A DNA stretch of 64,000 nucleotides from Sphingomonas sp. CL5.1 (GTDB lineage: Bacteria; Pseudomonadota; Alphaproteobacteria; Sphingomonadales; Sphingomonadaceae), in contig NZ_CP050137.1 in NCBI RefSeq assembly GCF_013344685.1, positions 1,120,001 to 1,184,000 of the forward strand, read 5' to 3'. This document shows, piece after piece, positions 6,724-15,549 of the stretch. The translations under genes and the position numbers were made by a program. The first letter of the stretch is position 1, and the number at the start of each line of letters is the position of its first letter. The notes under the pieces are model-generated. The model was not told the origin of the DNA and made no database searches. It saw nothing but the letters and a program-made list of their open reading frames with translations.

Positions 6724-8227
6724 TCGCGCGAATCCTGCTAATTTGTCCGGGGCCGATGCCAAGGCGTTGATGATCGAGGCTGTGGCGGAGCAGGCACAAA
6801 TCCCCGAGAAACGGCCCTTGTTCCGTGAGTTGCCACCTCCATCCCAATTCCCGGTCGATGCTCTCGGCCCGCTCAAGGATGCTGCGCTTGCCATTCAGTC
6901 CAGAACACAAGCGCCGATCGAGATTTGTGCGCAATCCGTGCTCGCCGTGGCGACCCTCGCGGTTCAAGCGCATATCGACGTTGATCTGCCGGGCGGCGGC
7001 ACCAAGCCTGTCGTAAACATGTTCGTTTCCATCGCCGAGAGCGGCGAGCGAAAAACCAGCGTGGATAAGATCGCGCTCGCCTCCGTGCGGGACGTGGAAT
7101 CGCAATGGAATAGGGACCATAAGCTCGCGACGGCAGATTACGAGAACCGTCTTGTCGCGTGGAAAACGGCCCGGGCAGGCGTCAAGAAGGGCGCCGTGCC
7201 CGATATGGTGGCCGCGCTCGGCCAGATCGGGCTGGAGCCGGAGGCTCCGCCGCATCCCATGCTAATATGCTCGGACGTGACCCCGGAAGCATTGGCCCTG
7301 CATCTTGAGAAAGGCAGGCCGATAGCAGGGCTGTTTACCGCCGAAGGCGGCATCCTTGTCGGCGGCGCTGCATTCAACGACGAGAGCCGGATGCGCACGG
7401 CGGCGTTGCTCAATAGCCTTTGGGACGGCGAACCTATCAGGCGACAGCGCGTAGGGACGGGGACGACGTTCTTGCCCGGTTGCCGCTGCTGCGCACATAT
7501 TATGATGCAGCAGGTCGTCGCGGACAGGCTGCTTGGCGATTCCATGTTGGACGGCATGGGGATGCTTGCGCGGATGCTGATCGTCGCGCCTGAAAGCACG
7601 GCGGGTAGTCGGCTGTTCAAGCGCGATGTGCCCGAGAATGCCGCGATCCTTCAAGCCTACAATAATCAGATCGCGATGTTGCTGCGGATGGAGCCTGCCA
7701 CCAACAACAGTCGGGAACTCGCTCCAAGAGTGCTGCCGCTGGATACCGATGCAAGCGCGGCGTGGATCATCTTTCACGATCAATGCGAGACTGCGATCCG
7801 AAAGAACGGCGAGCTCGTCACGATCAAGCCTTTCGCCGCCAAACTCGCCGAACACGCCGGGCGGCTCGCCGCCGTGCTGACCGCCTATGACGATCCACAG
7901 GCACAGGTTGTCCCTCTTTGGGCGATGGAATCGGGCATTCAACTGGCGGAGCACTATGCGATGGAGATGCTACGGCTGCATGGCGGGGCGGTTATCCCGT
8001 TGGAACTGCGCCGCGCGCAACGGCTGCTGGACTGGTGGCAACGGCGCGAGGAATCGACGCTGCATCTGGCCAACATTTACCAGAAAGGCCCTCCCGAACT
8101 GCGAGACGCCAAACCAGCCAGAGCCGCTGTGAAGGTATTGATCGAGCACGGTTGGGTCGAGCGCCTTGAGCCGGGAACGGAGGTCGAGGGCAAGCCGAGG
8201 AAGGACGTCTTTCGGTTGGTTGCGTGA
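6713..8227 (+). CDS. DUF3987 (YfjI-like) protein, probable replication-associated ATPase
   Basis: 504 residues from ATG 6713, overlapping the primase gene. DUF3987 proteins accompany prim-pol proteins in satellites and integrative elements and are thought to act in their replication. The family start FPVDALGPLKDAALAI and the P-loop-like SIAESGERKTSVDK near residue 105 are present, followed by TPEALALHLEKG and AEGGILVGG. The C-terminal 100 residues resemble a winged helix (RAAVKVLIEHGWVERLEPG). The composition is closer to the backbone than the cargo genes that follow. Confidence 0.85.
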   Translation: MPANRANPANLSGADAKALMIEAVAEQAQIPEKRPLFRELPPPSQFPVDALGPLKDAALAIQSRTQAPIEICAQSVLAVATLAVQAHIDVDLPGGGTKPVVNMFVSIAESGERKTSVDKIALASVRDVESQWNRDHKLATADYENRLVAWKTARAGVKKGAVPDMVAALGQIGLEPEAPPHPMLICSDVTPEALALHLEKGRPIAGLFTAEGGILVGGAAFNDESRMRTAALLNSLWDGEPIRRQRVGTGTTFLPGCRCCAHIMMQQVVADRLLGDSMLDGMGMLARMLIVAPESTAGSRLFKRDVPENAAILQAYNNQIAMLLRMEPATNNSRELAPRVLPLDTDASAAWIIFHDQCETAIRKNGELVTIKPFAAKLAEHAGRLAAVLTAYDDPQAQVVPLWAMESGIQLAEHYAMEMLRLHGGAVIPLELRRAQRLLDWWQRREESTLHLANIYQKGPPELRDAKPARAAVKVLIEHGWVERLEPGTEVEGKPRKDVFRLVA

Positions 8228-8358
8228 ACACCCTCGGCTGCACGCAGGCAAAGCGATCATTGATCGAAGCGAGCACGCTGATAGAAACGCCTCGAAGTCC
8301 GTTGACCCCAAGACGACGCGCCCATATATGTTCGCATAATGTTCCATAAGGTTGGTTG

Positions 8359-8772
8359 ATGTCAAACGATCAGACGCGAACGCGGTTTGGCCTAGTTAAG
8401 GGGATAGGCATAGTCTTTCTGTGCCTTGTGTCAGGTGTGATCGGGGGCGGACTCACCCGACATTTTGGAACGAGCAGCTATACGCTTTCCTACGCTGATT
8501 TTATCTCCATCATGCTGACAGCCGTGTCATTGCTAATGACCGTGCTGGCCATCTTTTTGGCCGTGTTGGGCTTTGTGGGTTGGACAACCATCGAACAAAA
8601 AGTTCACAATCTAACAGATGATTTTCTCAAAAGGGGTTTTGAAAAGGGTGGACCATTGCACCAGATTCTCACGGAAATGAATAACCGTATGTACTCTGGG
8701 ATTCAGGGAATAGATGAGACCACATTGAATGGTGACGATGTAATCAATGATAGTGACGGTGACACTGCATGA
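8359..8772 (+). CDS. Two-TM membrane protein of the ImmA/IrrE-Beta trio
   Basis: 137 residues from ATG 8359 (a TTG one codon earlier is possible). Two membrane segments are seen, residues about 11-31 and 45-72, with a soluble C-terminal tail of about 65 residues that ends acidic (DDVINDSDGDTA). No family recognised. The stop codon overlaps the start of the ImmA/IrrE peptidase gene (ATGA at 8769), so the two are translated together. The AT-rich composition is foreign to the backbone. A membrane anchor or effector role in a defence-like operon is inference from context only. Confidence 0.7.
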   Translation: MSNDQTRTRFGLVKGIGIVFLCLVSGVIGGGLTRHFGTSSYTLSYADFISIMLTAVSLLMTVLAIFLAVLGFVGWTTIEQKVHNLTDDFLKRGFEKGGPLHQILTEMNNRMYSGIQGIDETTLNGDDVINDSDGDTA

Positions 8773-9269
8773 GCCTTCTTTCTGACAATAGGGTCAGAGA
8801 AGACGATGCCGATGTTGTTCGGCGTTTTACCGCCGAATTTCCGGTGAAAGTGGGTGAGCTTGCGAGTGAGCTTGGCCTAAAGGTGACGCGCGCGCCTCTT
8901 CTCCCCAAGATTTCCGGTCTTATCCAGCCTTCGTCAGACGCTCGCTCTGGTTTTGAAATCCGTGTGAATAAGTACGAGATACCTGAACGCCAGCGATTTA
9001 CCGTTGCTCATGAGATTTCCCACTATCTGCTGCATCGGGACGATATTGGCTCCGGGGTCGTGGACAGCATCATGTATCGGTCTAATCTGACTTCACGAAA
9101 GGAAACCGAGGCTAACCGGCTTGCCGCAGACATTGTGATGCCTGCCCGAGCGGTAAGCCGAGAGTTGGAGAGGCTAGGCGGACGACGGACCGACGATGTT
9201 GTGGAAAAGCTGGCCGCTATGTTTCGGGTTTCGGTTCCTGCTATGAAAGTTCGGCTGGGGGTAGCCTAG
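8769..9269 (+). CDS. ImmA/IrrE family metallo-endopeptidase
   Basis: 166 residues. ImmA-type peptidases are cytoplasmic zinc proteases that cut a partner, usually a repressor, after DNA damage or infection; IrrE cleaves DdrO. The zinc motif HEISH is at residues 81-85 with the third ligand region ETEANRLAADIVMP near 113-126, then a helical end with VSVPAMKVRLG. No XRE repressor gene lies next to it, which is unusual; the neighbours are a membrane protein upstream and a Beta-family protein 9 bases downstream. The natural substrate may be one of these two. Confidence 0.9.
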   Translation: MSLLSDNRVREDDADVVRRFTAEFPVKVGELASELGLKVTRAPLLPKISGLIQPSSDARSGFEIRVNKYEIPERQRFTVAHEISHYLLHRDDIGSGVVDSIMYRSNLTSRKETEANRLAADIVMPARAVSRELERLGGRRTDDVVEKLAAMFRVSVPAMKVRLGVA

Positions 9270-9278
9270 AAGGCATAG

Positions 9279-10355
9279 ATGCTGGAAAACTTTCCTTATT
9301 GCCCCACCCTCTACGCAAGGGTGGCCGAGATCAAAGCGCTGGCTCAGTTGCCAGCAGCAACAAAGGATCGCATTTTTCCCCTGATAATCGGTCGCCCTTG
9401 GCCAAATGCCAAATACCTCACCCGGACTTGGGAAAAAATCCACGAAGCGCTTGGAAACCGCAGATTTGCGCTGGATTTGGATGAGACCAAGCGGAATTCA
9501 GGCGGTAGTCGCCCAGCAGCAGCAGAATTCGACAGCCTGTTTTCGAGCCGCAGCGGCTTCGAAAATTACTATCAAGCCGTCTTTGATATTGCTGAAGCTA
9601 TTCCAGTCCTACGAATAAGTGGAGGCGATGCAGCACAATTTGATTCCCAAGCGGAACATATCGAAAGGCTCGACCGAGGGCTTGTTGTTCGTATTGAGCA
9701 TGGGAAAGTCAGCAACCCGCTTGGACTGGTCGATCAAGTGTTGGGTCGCTTTGTTGACTTATCCATATTTGTAGATGCTGGGTGGTCGCGCGACATTCTG
9801 AGCAAAGAGGTTTGGGTGTCTTCGATCATTGAACGGATTTCCCGAGATCATCCGGAAATCGAAGTTGTCGTGTCCGGCAGCAGTTTCCCAGACTCTTTTA
9901 CGGGCATTGGGGAGCGCGGCGCGATCCCCGTTGAGGAACGCCACCTCTTTAACAACCTGGTTCGACGGCACAACGCCGCCACGCTGATCTATGGAGATTG
10001 GGGAAGCACACGCCCGCCCCCGCCCTCAGCCGATCAAGTGCCGATGCGGAACGTGCCTAGGATTGATTTGCCCATGTCCAGTCAGTGGATCTCGTTCCGG
10101 CGGGATCGAGATTTGCAGGACGATGAAGATTACACCGATATTGCCCAACGTGTGGTAGGAGACCCAGACTGGCCCGCCGATCTGAACATATGGGGCACTT
10201 ATACGATCGGTTGGACAGCCAACGGCGAACCCGGTGCGATACGCAGTCCAGCAACTGCGGCAGCGGCGCGGATAAATATCCATCTTCACCGGCAAGCCTT
10301 CTTCGGTGCTAACGATACCATTGTTGATGGGGATGAGCCGTTCACGGACGATTGA
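9279..10355 (+). CDS. Beta family protein (PF14350-like)
   Basis: 358 residues from ATG 9279. The start YCPTLYARVAEIKALAQLPA, KDRIFPLIIGRPW and the repeated SGGDAAQFD/IVRIEHG pattern are those of the Beta protein family found in phages and mobile elements. The biochemical function is unknown. A barrel-like alternation of strands and helices is suggested, with FVDAGW and VVVSGSSFPDS stretches and a conserved end containing WGTYTIGWTANG. It is the last gene of the AT-rich three-gene operon with a membrane protein and an ImmA/IrrE peptidase. Family assignment is from memory of the pattern. Confidence 0.75.
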   Translation: MLENFPYCPTLYARVAEIKALAQLPAATKDRIFPLIIGRPWPNAKYLTRTWEKIHEALGNRRFALDLDETKRNSGGSRPAAAEFDSLFSSRSGFENYYQAVFDIAEAIPVLRISGGDAAQFDSQAEHIERLDRGLVVRIEHGKVSNPLGLVDQVLGRFVDLSIFVDAGWSRDILSKEVWVSSIIERISRDHPEIEVVVSGSSFPDSFTGIGERGAIPVEERHLFNNLVRRHNAATLIYGDWGSTRPPPPSADQVPMRNVPRIDLPMSSQWISFRRDRDLQDDEDYTDIAQRVVGDPDWPADLNIWGTYTIGWTANGEPGAIRSPATAAAARINIHLHRQAFFGANDTIVDGDEPFTDD

Positions 10356-10826
10356 ACGGGGAACTAGGTGCAAGAGGCCAATTAGCGGATTCGCACGATT
10401 AGCAGGCACGTCGCTGTCGCACATTTATGAGCGGGTGACCGCCTAATACCCTAAAACCCGAATACCCCCTTCGTTAAACACGAAATGTGCGCCCTTGCCC
10501 GCCCTGCGGGGCGCTGCACGCGCGGGGGCACCTCCTACGGACGCCCATGCGCATATCGACGTTGTGCGGCGGGTTTGGGCGGGAAACCCCACTCGTTGCG
10601 GGTGACCTCATGCGAGGCGATGGCGGGTAAGTTTGGAACTGTCGACCAATATAAGCATTCCAGCCCGGTGAATACCGCATGGGGCTGCTAGGCGGCCAGC
10701 CATCGTCCAGCAAGGTAGAATAGAGTTCAAGAACGCATCGCCCGGAACCCGCGCAAAGGTCACAACTGGTTCCGAATCAGGGCGAGCTGTTAGCTATACC
10801 TATCAACCTATTAGCGGCGGACGAGT
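10356..10826. other. 471-bp stretch without a recognised gene
   Basis: This lies between the convergent Beta-family gene and the minus-strand membrane protein gene. Short open frames on both strands have arginine- and proline-rich translations without family features. No tRNA, strong terminator or long repeat was found. It could hide a small RNA or an antitoxin, but nothing in it supports that directly. Confidence 0.5.
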
Positions 10827-11480
10827 CTAGTGCTCGCATTTGACGGGACGGCGAGGTGACACTGGCCGAAATTTATAACCCGTCAGGCGATATGATCTTG
10901 CTGAACAGTTGTCACCTACACCGTCACTAGGAGAATACGTCACTGTCACAATGTCGCTATCTGCTGTTGATTTTACATCATCGAGAGATTCGCCATCTTG
11001 GGATTCGTCTGGTGATCCCAAAACAACTCCGGTTTTTCTGTCGTAAAACCAAATACTGGTACAACCAGTGCCGCAACTCACAGCTGACTGCACATATGTT
11101 CTGTTAAACGACGGGATGCGATCAGCAGCTTCCACGATCTCGCGCGGAACTGCATAATTACTGCCATCCACGAAATGCGGAGTTGGCGGCGGGCGCTGGG
11201 CGGTTGTTGCGTCGACTACTTCGTTTGCGTCGTTTCTTGTCACGTCGGGCGCCCTTGCTACGTCGTCACGCGCGCTCGATGCGGGGACGGGCGTTTGCAC
11301 GTTCGCGGGCGTGTCGTTCGTCACGGCGCTTTTGAGCGTGGTGCTAATTGTCGAAGCGTCGCGCTGAGAGCCAATTCGTGCACTTCCACTTTGGTCGATC
11401 ACGAAAATTGCGATGCCTATCCCGGTGCACACCGCGATAAAAATAATGCCTTGAACCACATGAGATCGTTTGTTGGCCAT
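10827..11480 (-). CDS. Hypothetical membrane-anchored protein
   Basis: 217 residues, start ATG at 11480. A single N-terminal membrane segment (GIIFIAVCTGIGIAIFVI, residues 11-28) follows a basic MANKRSH end, so the rest should be periplasmic. A Ser/Thr/Ala-rich linker (30-100) leads to a C-terminal domain with several Cys (CGTGC near 135, and C near 187 and 215) and an IWFYDRKTG stretch that could form disulfides. No family recognised. It is preceded by another small membrane protein gene 9 bases upstream, suggesting an operon. Possible role: cell-surface or lysogenic-conversion factor. Confidence 0.65.
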   Translation of the reverse strand: MANKRSHVVQGIIFIAVCTGIGIAIFVIDQSGSARIGSQRDASTISTTLKSAVTNDTPANVQTPVPASSARDDVARAPDVTRNDANEVVDATTAQRPPPTPHFVDGSNYAVPREIVEAADRIPSFNRTYVQSAVSCGTGCTSIWFYDRKTGVVLGSPDESQDGESLDDVKSTADSDIVTVTYSPSDGVGDNCSARSYRLTGYKFRPVSPRRPVKCEH

Positions 11481-11489
11481 GCCTGCCTC

Positions 11490-11759
11490 TCACGAATGCG
11501 CGCCCGCGCGCCAATCCCGAATTTCTTCGACAAGTTCACAGTGGCGATCATGGATTGATATAAAGGTCGCGGTGAGACCGAGCATCATGATCAATCCCAC
11601 GAACAGCGATATCGCGCCGAGGCCGTATAGCATCATGAGGGGAGCTATTTCCGTCGGAAGCTGACTCAATTTGAGTAATCCGTAAACGGCTCCAACGATC
11701 ATAACGGCGAGTATCGCGAATATAAGATAGCGATATAGGTCGACGATAAAGCGCATCAC
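11490..11759 (-). CDS. Small two-TM membrane protein
   Basis: 89 residues from ATG 11759 (MMRFIVDLYRYLIFAIL). Two long hydrophobic helices, about residues 10-31 and 39-66, are followed by a short charged tail (IHDRHCELVEEIRDW). No family recognised. The gene is 9 bases upstream of the anchored protein gene at 10827-11480 and shares its strand and AT-rich composition. A perfect palindrome in the AT-rich leader may control both. Confidence 0.65.
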   Translation of the reverse strand: MMRFIVDLYRYLIFAILAVMIVGAVYGLLKLSQLPTEIAPLMMLYGLGAISLFVGLIMMLGLTATFISIHDRHCELVEEIRDWRAGAHS

Positions 11760-11793
11760 ATTCCCCTATTGGCAAGAACGATCAGTAAATTAT

Positions 11794-11807
11794 AAGATAT
11801 ATATCTT
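11794..11807. promoter_or_regulatory. 14-bp perfect palindrome in an AT-rich leader
   Basis: AAGATATATATCTT is fully palindromic and lies 35 bases upstream of the start codon at 11759, inside the most AT-rich stretch of the island. It is a plausible operator or part of the promoter of the two membrane-protein genes. Simple alternating AT content makes chance occurrence possible. Confidence 0.35.
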
Positions 11808-11952
11808 GATGATATTTCTTAAGGACTACTATATGACTTCATTATTTTCAACGTAAGTTTGTCATATGACATATCGTTCGTGCCGACTAATAGATCAATG
11901 CCAGATCAATGCATTTCTTTTCCAGGGGCGAGGCGAACATTCGCCGGTTTCG

Positions 11953-12717
11953 TCAGCCGGAGATACGGGGAGCTACTGGCAACGCATCGGGTGCGGCGGG
12001 CTTCGCCTGACGGCCGGGCGCGGCAGTGCCCACGAGGCCGTGGAACTTGCGCCAATGCGCGTAGAGGCTTGCGGTCATCGCCATGTTGAAGCCCTCGACT
12101 TCGCCTCGTTCGAGGATTTCCTTGCGCGTGGCCGGCGCGCCCTTGTCGCGTGTGATCTCGTCTATGATCGCCCACAAGCGACCTGTGATAGTGCCTTCCG
12201 CTGGCTTGGTTACGCCGTTCCGCTTCTCGCGTTCGATCTTGGACGCCTCGGCATTTTCGATCACAGGTTCGGCGGCAAGCCGATCCCAAGCCTCTTTGAA
12301 TTTGGGGTCGTCGTATGACTTGGGAATGAGCCAGTGGTTTCCATCGCCATCCCGCGTCGCTAACTGTCTCACTTCTTCAAGGCGCATGATGTAGCAAGTC
12401 GGGGTGTTAGAATTTGCATGAACAGTAATAATCCACCACTCTGATCGCAAATTTTCGAGCTTCATTCCCAATGGAACAGAGTTACGGCTACTAAGGGCCT
12501 TGGATTGTACGCCAAATTTTAGATTCTCACCCTCATCCGTTACAAACATATCTGAACCACGGGCATTGCGTATCGTCGGCGTCACATGCCATGTGCGCCG
12601 CGATAATTGCCATGCAACATAGCTGAGGCCGGCATTGCCGGTAAAATGAGGGCGGTTCTTGAAGGCGTCCAAGGCCATGGCACTCGCTCCAAATCTTGTT
12701 TTGGAGCGACCGGCCAA
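11953..12717 (-). CDS. PD-(D/E)XK nuclease-like protein (putative)
   Basis: 254 residues, start ATG 12717. The first 120 residues show the layout of a restriction-endonuclease fold: GNAGLSYVAWQLSRRTWHV (helix with conserved Gly), then RNARGSDMFV with Asp at the catalytic position, and FGVQSKAL giving the QxK variant of the (D/E)xK motif. The C-terminal part (ITGRLWAIIDEITRDKG, TRKEILERGEVEGFNMAM) looks like a winged helix. A DNA-cutting or DNA-binding function is inferred; the Q in place of the acidic residue is known in some nuclease subfamilies. It may belong with the two downstream membrane proteins. Confidence 0.55.
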   Translation of the reverse strand: MAGRSKTRFGASAMALDAFKNRPHFTGNAGLSYVAWQLSRRTWHVTPTIRNARGSDMFVTDEGENLKFGVQSKALSSRNSVPLGMKLENLRSEWWIITVHANSNTPTCYIMRLEEVRQLATRDGDGNHWLIPKSYDDPKFKEAWDRLAAEPVIENAEASKIEREKRNGVTKPAEGTITGRLWAIIDEITRDKGAPATRKEILERGEVEGFNMAMTASLYAHWRKFHGLVGTAAPGRQAKPAAPDALPVAPRISG

Positions 12718-13054
12718 AGCCGGGTGTTGGAATCCCCGTGCGTAGCCCGAGGCACCGCCATTTTAGGCAAAGCCCTGGACATACGGCGGTCACCCGGCCG
12801 AGAAACTCGACCGAGCTACGCATCAAAGGGGATTCCACGCCCCACGGGCGGAATGTGCCGCGCCGCAGGTCGCTTCTGCCACTGGGAGGTTAACGGCGCA
12901 ATAATGCGGGTTACGGCGGAACGTCGTCGGGGATTGTTAGTCCATGCGCAGTTGCCCCGTCCCCAACGATGCAGGAGGGCGCAATCAATTCACTTGTGCG
13001 GACTTGCCGCAACAGCCTGCCGTTTTATTACTAAAGTTGCAATTTTATCGAGAT
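12718..13054. other. 337-bp intergenic region
   Basis: This divergent region separates the minus-strand nuclease-like gene from the plus-strand phage-like gene. The right 80 bases are strongly AT-rich and probably contain the promoter for the gene at 13055. Short frames here are not convincing and no RNA gene was recognised. Confidence 0.5.
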
Positions 13055-13402
13055 ATGTTATTATTGATTGATGATAAATTTGATCAAATACGGATAGATG
13101 TTTTGAGTAATTACGATAAAAATCCGTCGGACGATGCGAATATTTTAGGGAATAATAGGGGTAATGCCGGCAAAGGTCGTCCGAAAGGCTCGCTCAACAA
13201 GGTCAATGCCAGCCTGAAGGAGATGATCCTTGGGGCGTTGAAGGACGCGGGCGGACGGAATTGGCTCGCGACACAGGCTCAGGAGAATCCGGCGGCGTTC
13301 ATGGCGCTGCTCGCCAAGCTACTCCCCCTCGAACTTAAGCAGGAAGCGACTCAACCCGAGCCGCTCACGATCCGGGTGATCGGCGGCCTTCCTGACAATT
13401 GA
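13055..13402 (+). CDS. Small phage-type protein (DUF5681/terminase-small-subunit-like)
   Basis: 115 residues from ATG 13055. The conserved block runs GNAGKGRPKGSLNKVNASLK, then MILGALKDAGGRNWL and ENPAAFMALLAKLLPLEL, a pattern seen in short phage and prophage proteins near terminase genes. The N-terminal 40 residues are acidic and AT-rich coding and may not be part of the original protein. No terminase large subunit follows, so in this element it is isolated. Function here is unknown; a DNA-binding role is inferred from the basic KGRPKGS motif. Confidence 0.6.
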   Translation: MLLLIDDKFDQIRIDVLSNYDKNPSDDANILGNNRGNAGKGRPKGSLNKVNASLKEMILGALKDAGGRNWLATQAQENPAAFMALLAKLLPLELKQEATQPEPLTIRVIGGLPDN

Positions 13403-13488
13403 GTTGTGGAGAAGCGCGCTCCGCAGGCGACGGAGCCATCTTGGTGCGTTGCCAAGGGGGGTAGTGCATCCGCATATTCGTTTGCCCC

Positions 13489-15022
13489 ATGACAGACCAG
13501 CTTCTCGATTCGGCCATGAGCCACTTGCGCGCCGTTGCCGCGCATTCGCAGGATTGCACTGATTCCGAAGACGACGGCGGATTGCTGGCCCACGCAGCTT
13601 CCCGCTTACTCTCATCCACGAGGGCGCGGGGGCACGCGGTCGAAATCCTCCGCTTCGCAAAAACCGCGCTGGCCGTGCCCATTGACAGCATGGTCAAGGA
13701 TATCGAAAAACCAACCGCCCATGAAATCGAGTCCGTAGTGAAGCTGCTCGCTTCACGGGAATTCCGGGCCACACCACTGCAACATCGGCTGGCCTGTCTG
13801 TGCGATATTCTGGGACTAGATGGAGCGGACCTCGCGATACTGGTCGCCGTTGCCCATTACTACCGCGACGAGCATTTGCGCTCGCTCATAAACGATACCT
13901 GTGGTTACGGCTGGAGATGCTTGCGCTCGCACGCTGTTGCCCAGATTTCCGGAATCGGCGAGGGGGAGGTGCAAGAACACCTTTCTAAACACGGGCGACT
14001 GGTCGGTATGGGGCTGGTCAGCATCGACGACAGGGACGGCGAATACCAGCAAGGCACATTGTTGAGCGACATCGCGAGTCTTCAAGGGACGCAGCGCGAT
14101 GACGTGGAACGCTTCCTTGCTCCGGACGACGAAGGCACTGGCCTTGACTGGGAGGATTTCGCCCATCTTGGTTCGTTGCGTGATCTGGCCGAGCAGGTTT
14201 TGCGCTCGGGCAAGCCGGTCAGCATTCTCCTTCACGGTGAACCCGGCACCGGCAAGAGCGAATTTGCGCGTACCCTGGCGCGTCGCGTTGGGCGTGGCGC
14301 AACCTTCGCTGGTCTCGTTGGCAAGGGGGGAAACGAGGAGTCGAAACGGGATCAGCGCCTTTGGCATCTCGCCATGCTGCGCCGCATTTGCGCAAACCGG
14401 GACGACCGTATCGTGGTGGTGGATGAGGAGCCTGTTGCTTTCCGGGCCATCGGGAACGGGCAAGAGCGCCTTCGCCCGACACCTTGCCGAGCGTCTCGGG
14501 ATCGAGGTCGAGGCGAAACGCGCGTCGGATCTCGTCAGTCCCTTCGTGGGCGAAACCGAGGCCAACATCGCCCGCGCCTTTGCGGCGGCGGCGCGGCGTG
14601 GGGCGATGCTGTTAATCGACGAGGCGGACAGCTTTCTCTACCGGCGTGATAACAGCCTCCGCAATTGGGAGGTGTCGCAGGTCAACGAAATGCTCTGCCA
14701 GACGGAGCGGCTGGAATCGCCGTTTGTCGCCACCACCAACCTCGCCAACCACCTCGATCCGGCAAGCCAGTGCCGCTTCACCCTTCGGGTGGCGTTTCGC
14801 ACGATGACCGCTGCGCAGGTGGAACGCCTTTTCGCCGCGCGCTTCGGCATGGGGTGGCCGGCTGGCGAACCTCTGCCCGTCGATCAGACGCCGGGAGATT
14901 TCGCGGTCGTCGCCTCGCGCGCCGATCTGCTTGGTGAAGGGAATCCCGACCAGCTCGTCCGTTGGCTCCGGGATGAGGCGGAAGCACGCGATGGCGGTGC
15001 GCGCGGCCCTATTGGGTTCTAG
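13489..15022 (+). pseudogene. Frameshifted AAA-family ATPase (two P-loops, middle deleted)
   Basis: The frame from ATG 13489 encodes about 315 residues including a first Walker A, HGEPGTGKSEFARTLA, and runs into a Walker-B-like VVVDE near 14425. At about 14425-14440 the coding potential moves to another frame, which starts at once with a second Walker A, LSGPSGTGKSAFARHLAERL, then SPFVGETEANIARAFAAA, LIDEADSFLYRRD and TTNLANHLDP to the stop at 15022. Intact relatives have two separate AAA units; here the end of the first and the joint are missing, so an internal deletion with frameshift is inferred. It lies at the right end of island 1. Confidence 0.78.
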
Positions 15023-15134
15023 ATAGGATTCCTCTCGGGCTCGCAAACCGCCGATTGGGACGTTAACTTGGGGTGTTGCGCTCCGCGATTGCACGCCTGC
15101 GTTCGCTCACAGTCAGCAATTTTTAGGGGTACTA

Positions 15135-15153
15135 TTGGGGGTATCGTTCAAAT
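15135..15153. promoter_or_regulatory. Candidate integrase arm site near the right end
   Basis: TTGGGGGTATCGTTCAAAT resembles CTGGGGGTATCCTCCAAAT at 2882-2900 beside the left end. The paired positions inside the two ends of the element are as expected for arm-type binding sites. Confidence 0.4.
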
Positions 15154-15206
15154 TCGGATTTGAAAATATAAATAATGTTCATATGGATAACCAGATATAT
15201 ATGATG

Positions 15207-15223
15207 CCGCCCCTGGCACCATT
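15207..15223 (+). other. attR core of island 1
   Basis: CCGCCCCTGGCACCATT repeats the tRNA-Phe 3' end (2728-2745) with one G lost. It defines the right boundary, giving an element of about 12.5 kb. The rest of 15023-15324 holds no gene that I can support. Confidence 0.75.
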
Positions 15224-15324
15224 CCCCCCGCAAATGACCGAAATCGCCTCCGCCGCCATGGCCGTTGTCGAGGCTGCCGATCCATTATAAGCTCCGCCGT
15301 CCGATGCGGACGAAGGAGAAGCAT

Positions 15325-15510
15325 ATGTTGAAGGCTGCGTTCATTGCCGCGTCACTGGCTTCATTGGCGGCCGTTCCCGCCTATGCGGCCCCGTGCAAGG
15401 ATGCGAAGGGCAAGTTCGTGAAATGCCCGCCCGCCAAGCCGGTCAAATGCAAGCTCGCCAACGGCAAGTTCGCCAAATGCGGCACGCCAGGCGCGAAACC
15501 GATCAAGTAA
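15325..15510 (+). CDS. Small secreted Lys/Cys-rich protein
   Basis: 61 residues from ATG 15325, preceded by GGAGAAG. A signal peptide (residues 1 to about 22, AAVPAYA before the cut) is followed by two or three short repeats of the form CKDAKGKFVKC and CKLANGKFAKC, with four Cys and many Lys. The mature protein of about 40 residues should be periplasmic or secreted. The repeat recalls periplasmic CK-repeat proteins such as PsiF, but I cannot assign it. It is the first backbone gene after the island 1 boundary and has its own ribosome site. Confidence 0.7.
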   Translation: MLKAAFIAASLASLAAVPAYAAPCKDAKGKFVKCPPAKPVKCKLANGKFAKCGTPGAKPIK

Positions 15511-15519
15511 GACCAGCGA

Positions 15520-15541
15520 CCCGCCCACCGGGAGGGGCGGG
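15520..15541. terminator. Possible hairpin between convergent genes
   Basis: CCCGCCC (15520-15526) pairs with GGGCGGG (15535-15541) around an 8-nt loop, between the stop at 15510 and the convergent stop at 15550. There is no T-run, so termination would be weak or Rho-assisted. Confidence 0.4.
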
Positions 15542-15549
15542 ACCTGTCG

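Noticed and set aside
10474..10713. Short frames on both strands in the gap after the Beta-family gene
   Set aside because: Arg/Pro-rich translations, mutual overlap and no start signals.
12729..12836. GGAATCCCC and GGGGATTCC as distant inverted copies
   Set aside because: Nine bases 90 bases apart in a GC-rich region can arise by chance, and no second element or gene supports transposon ends.
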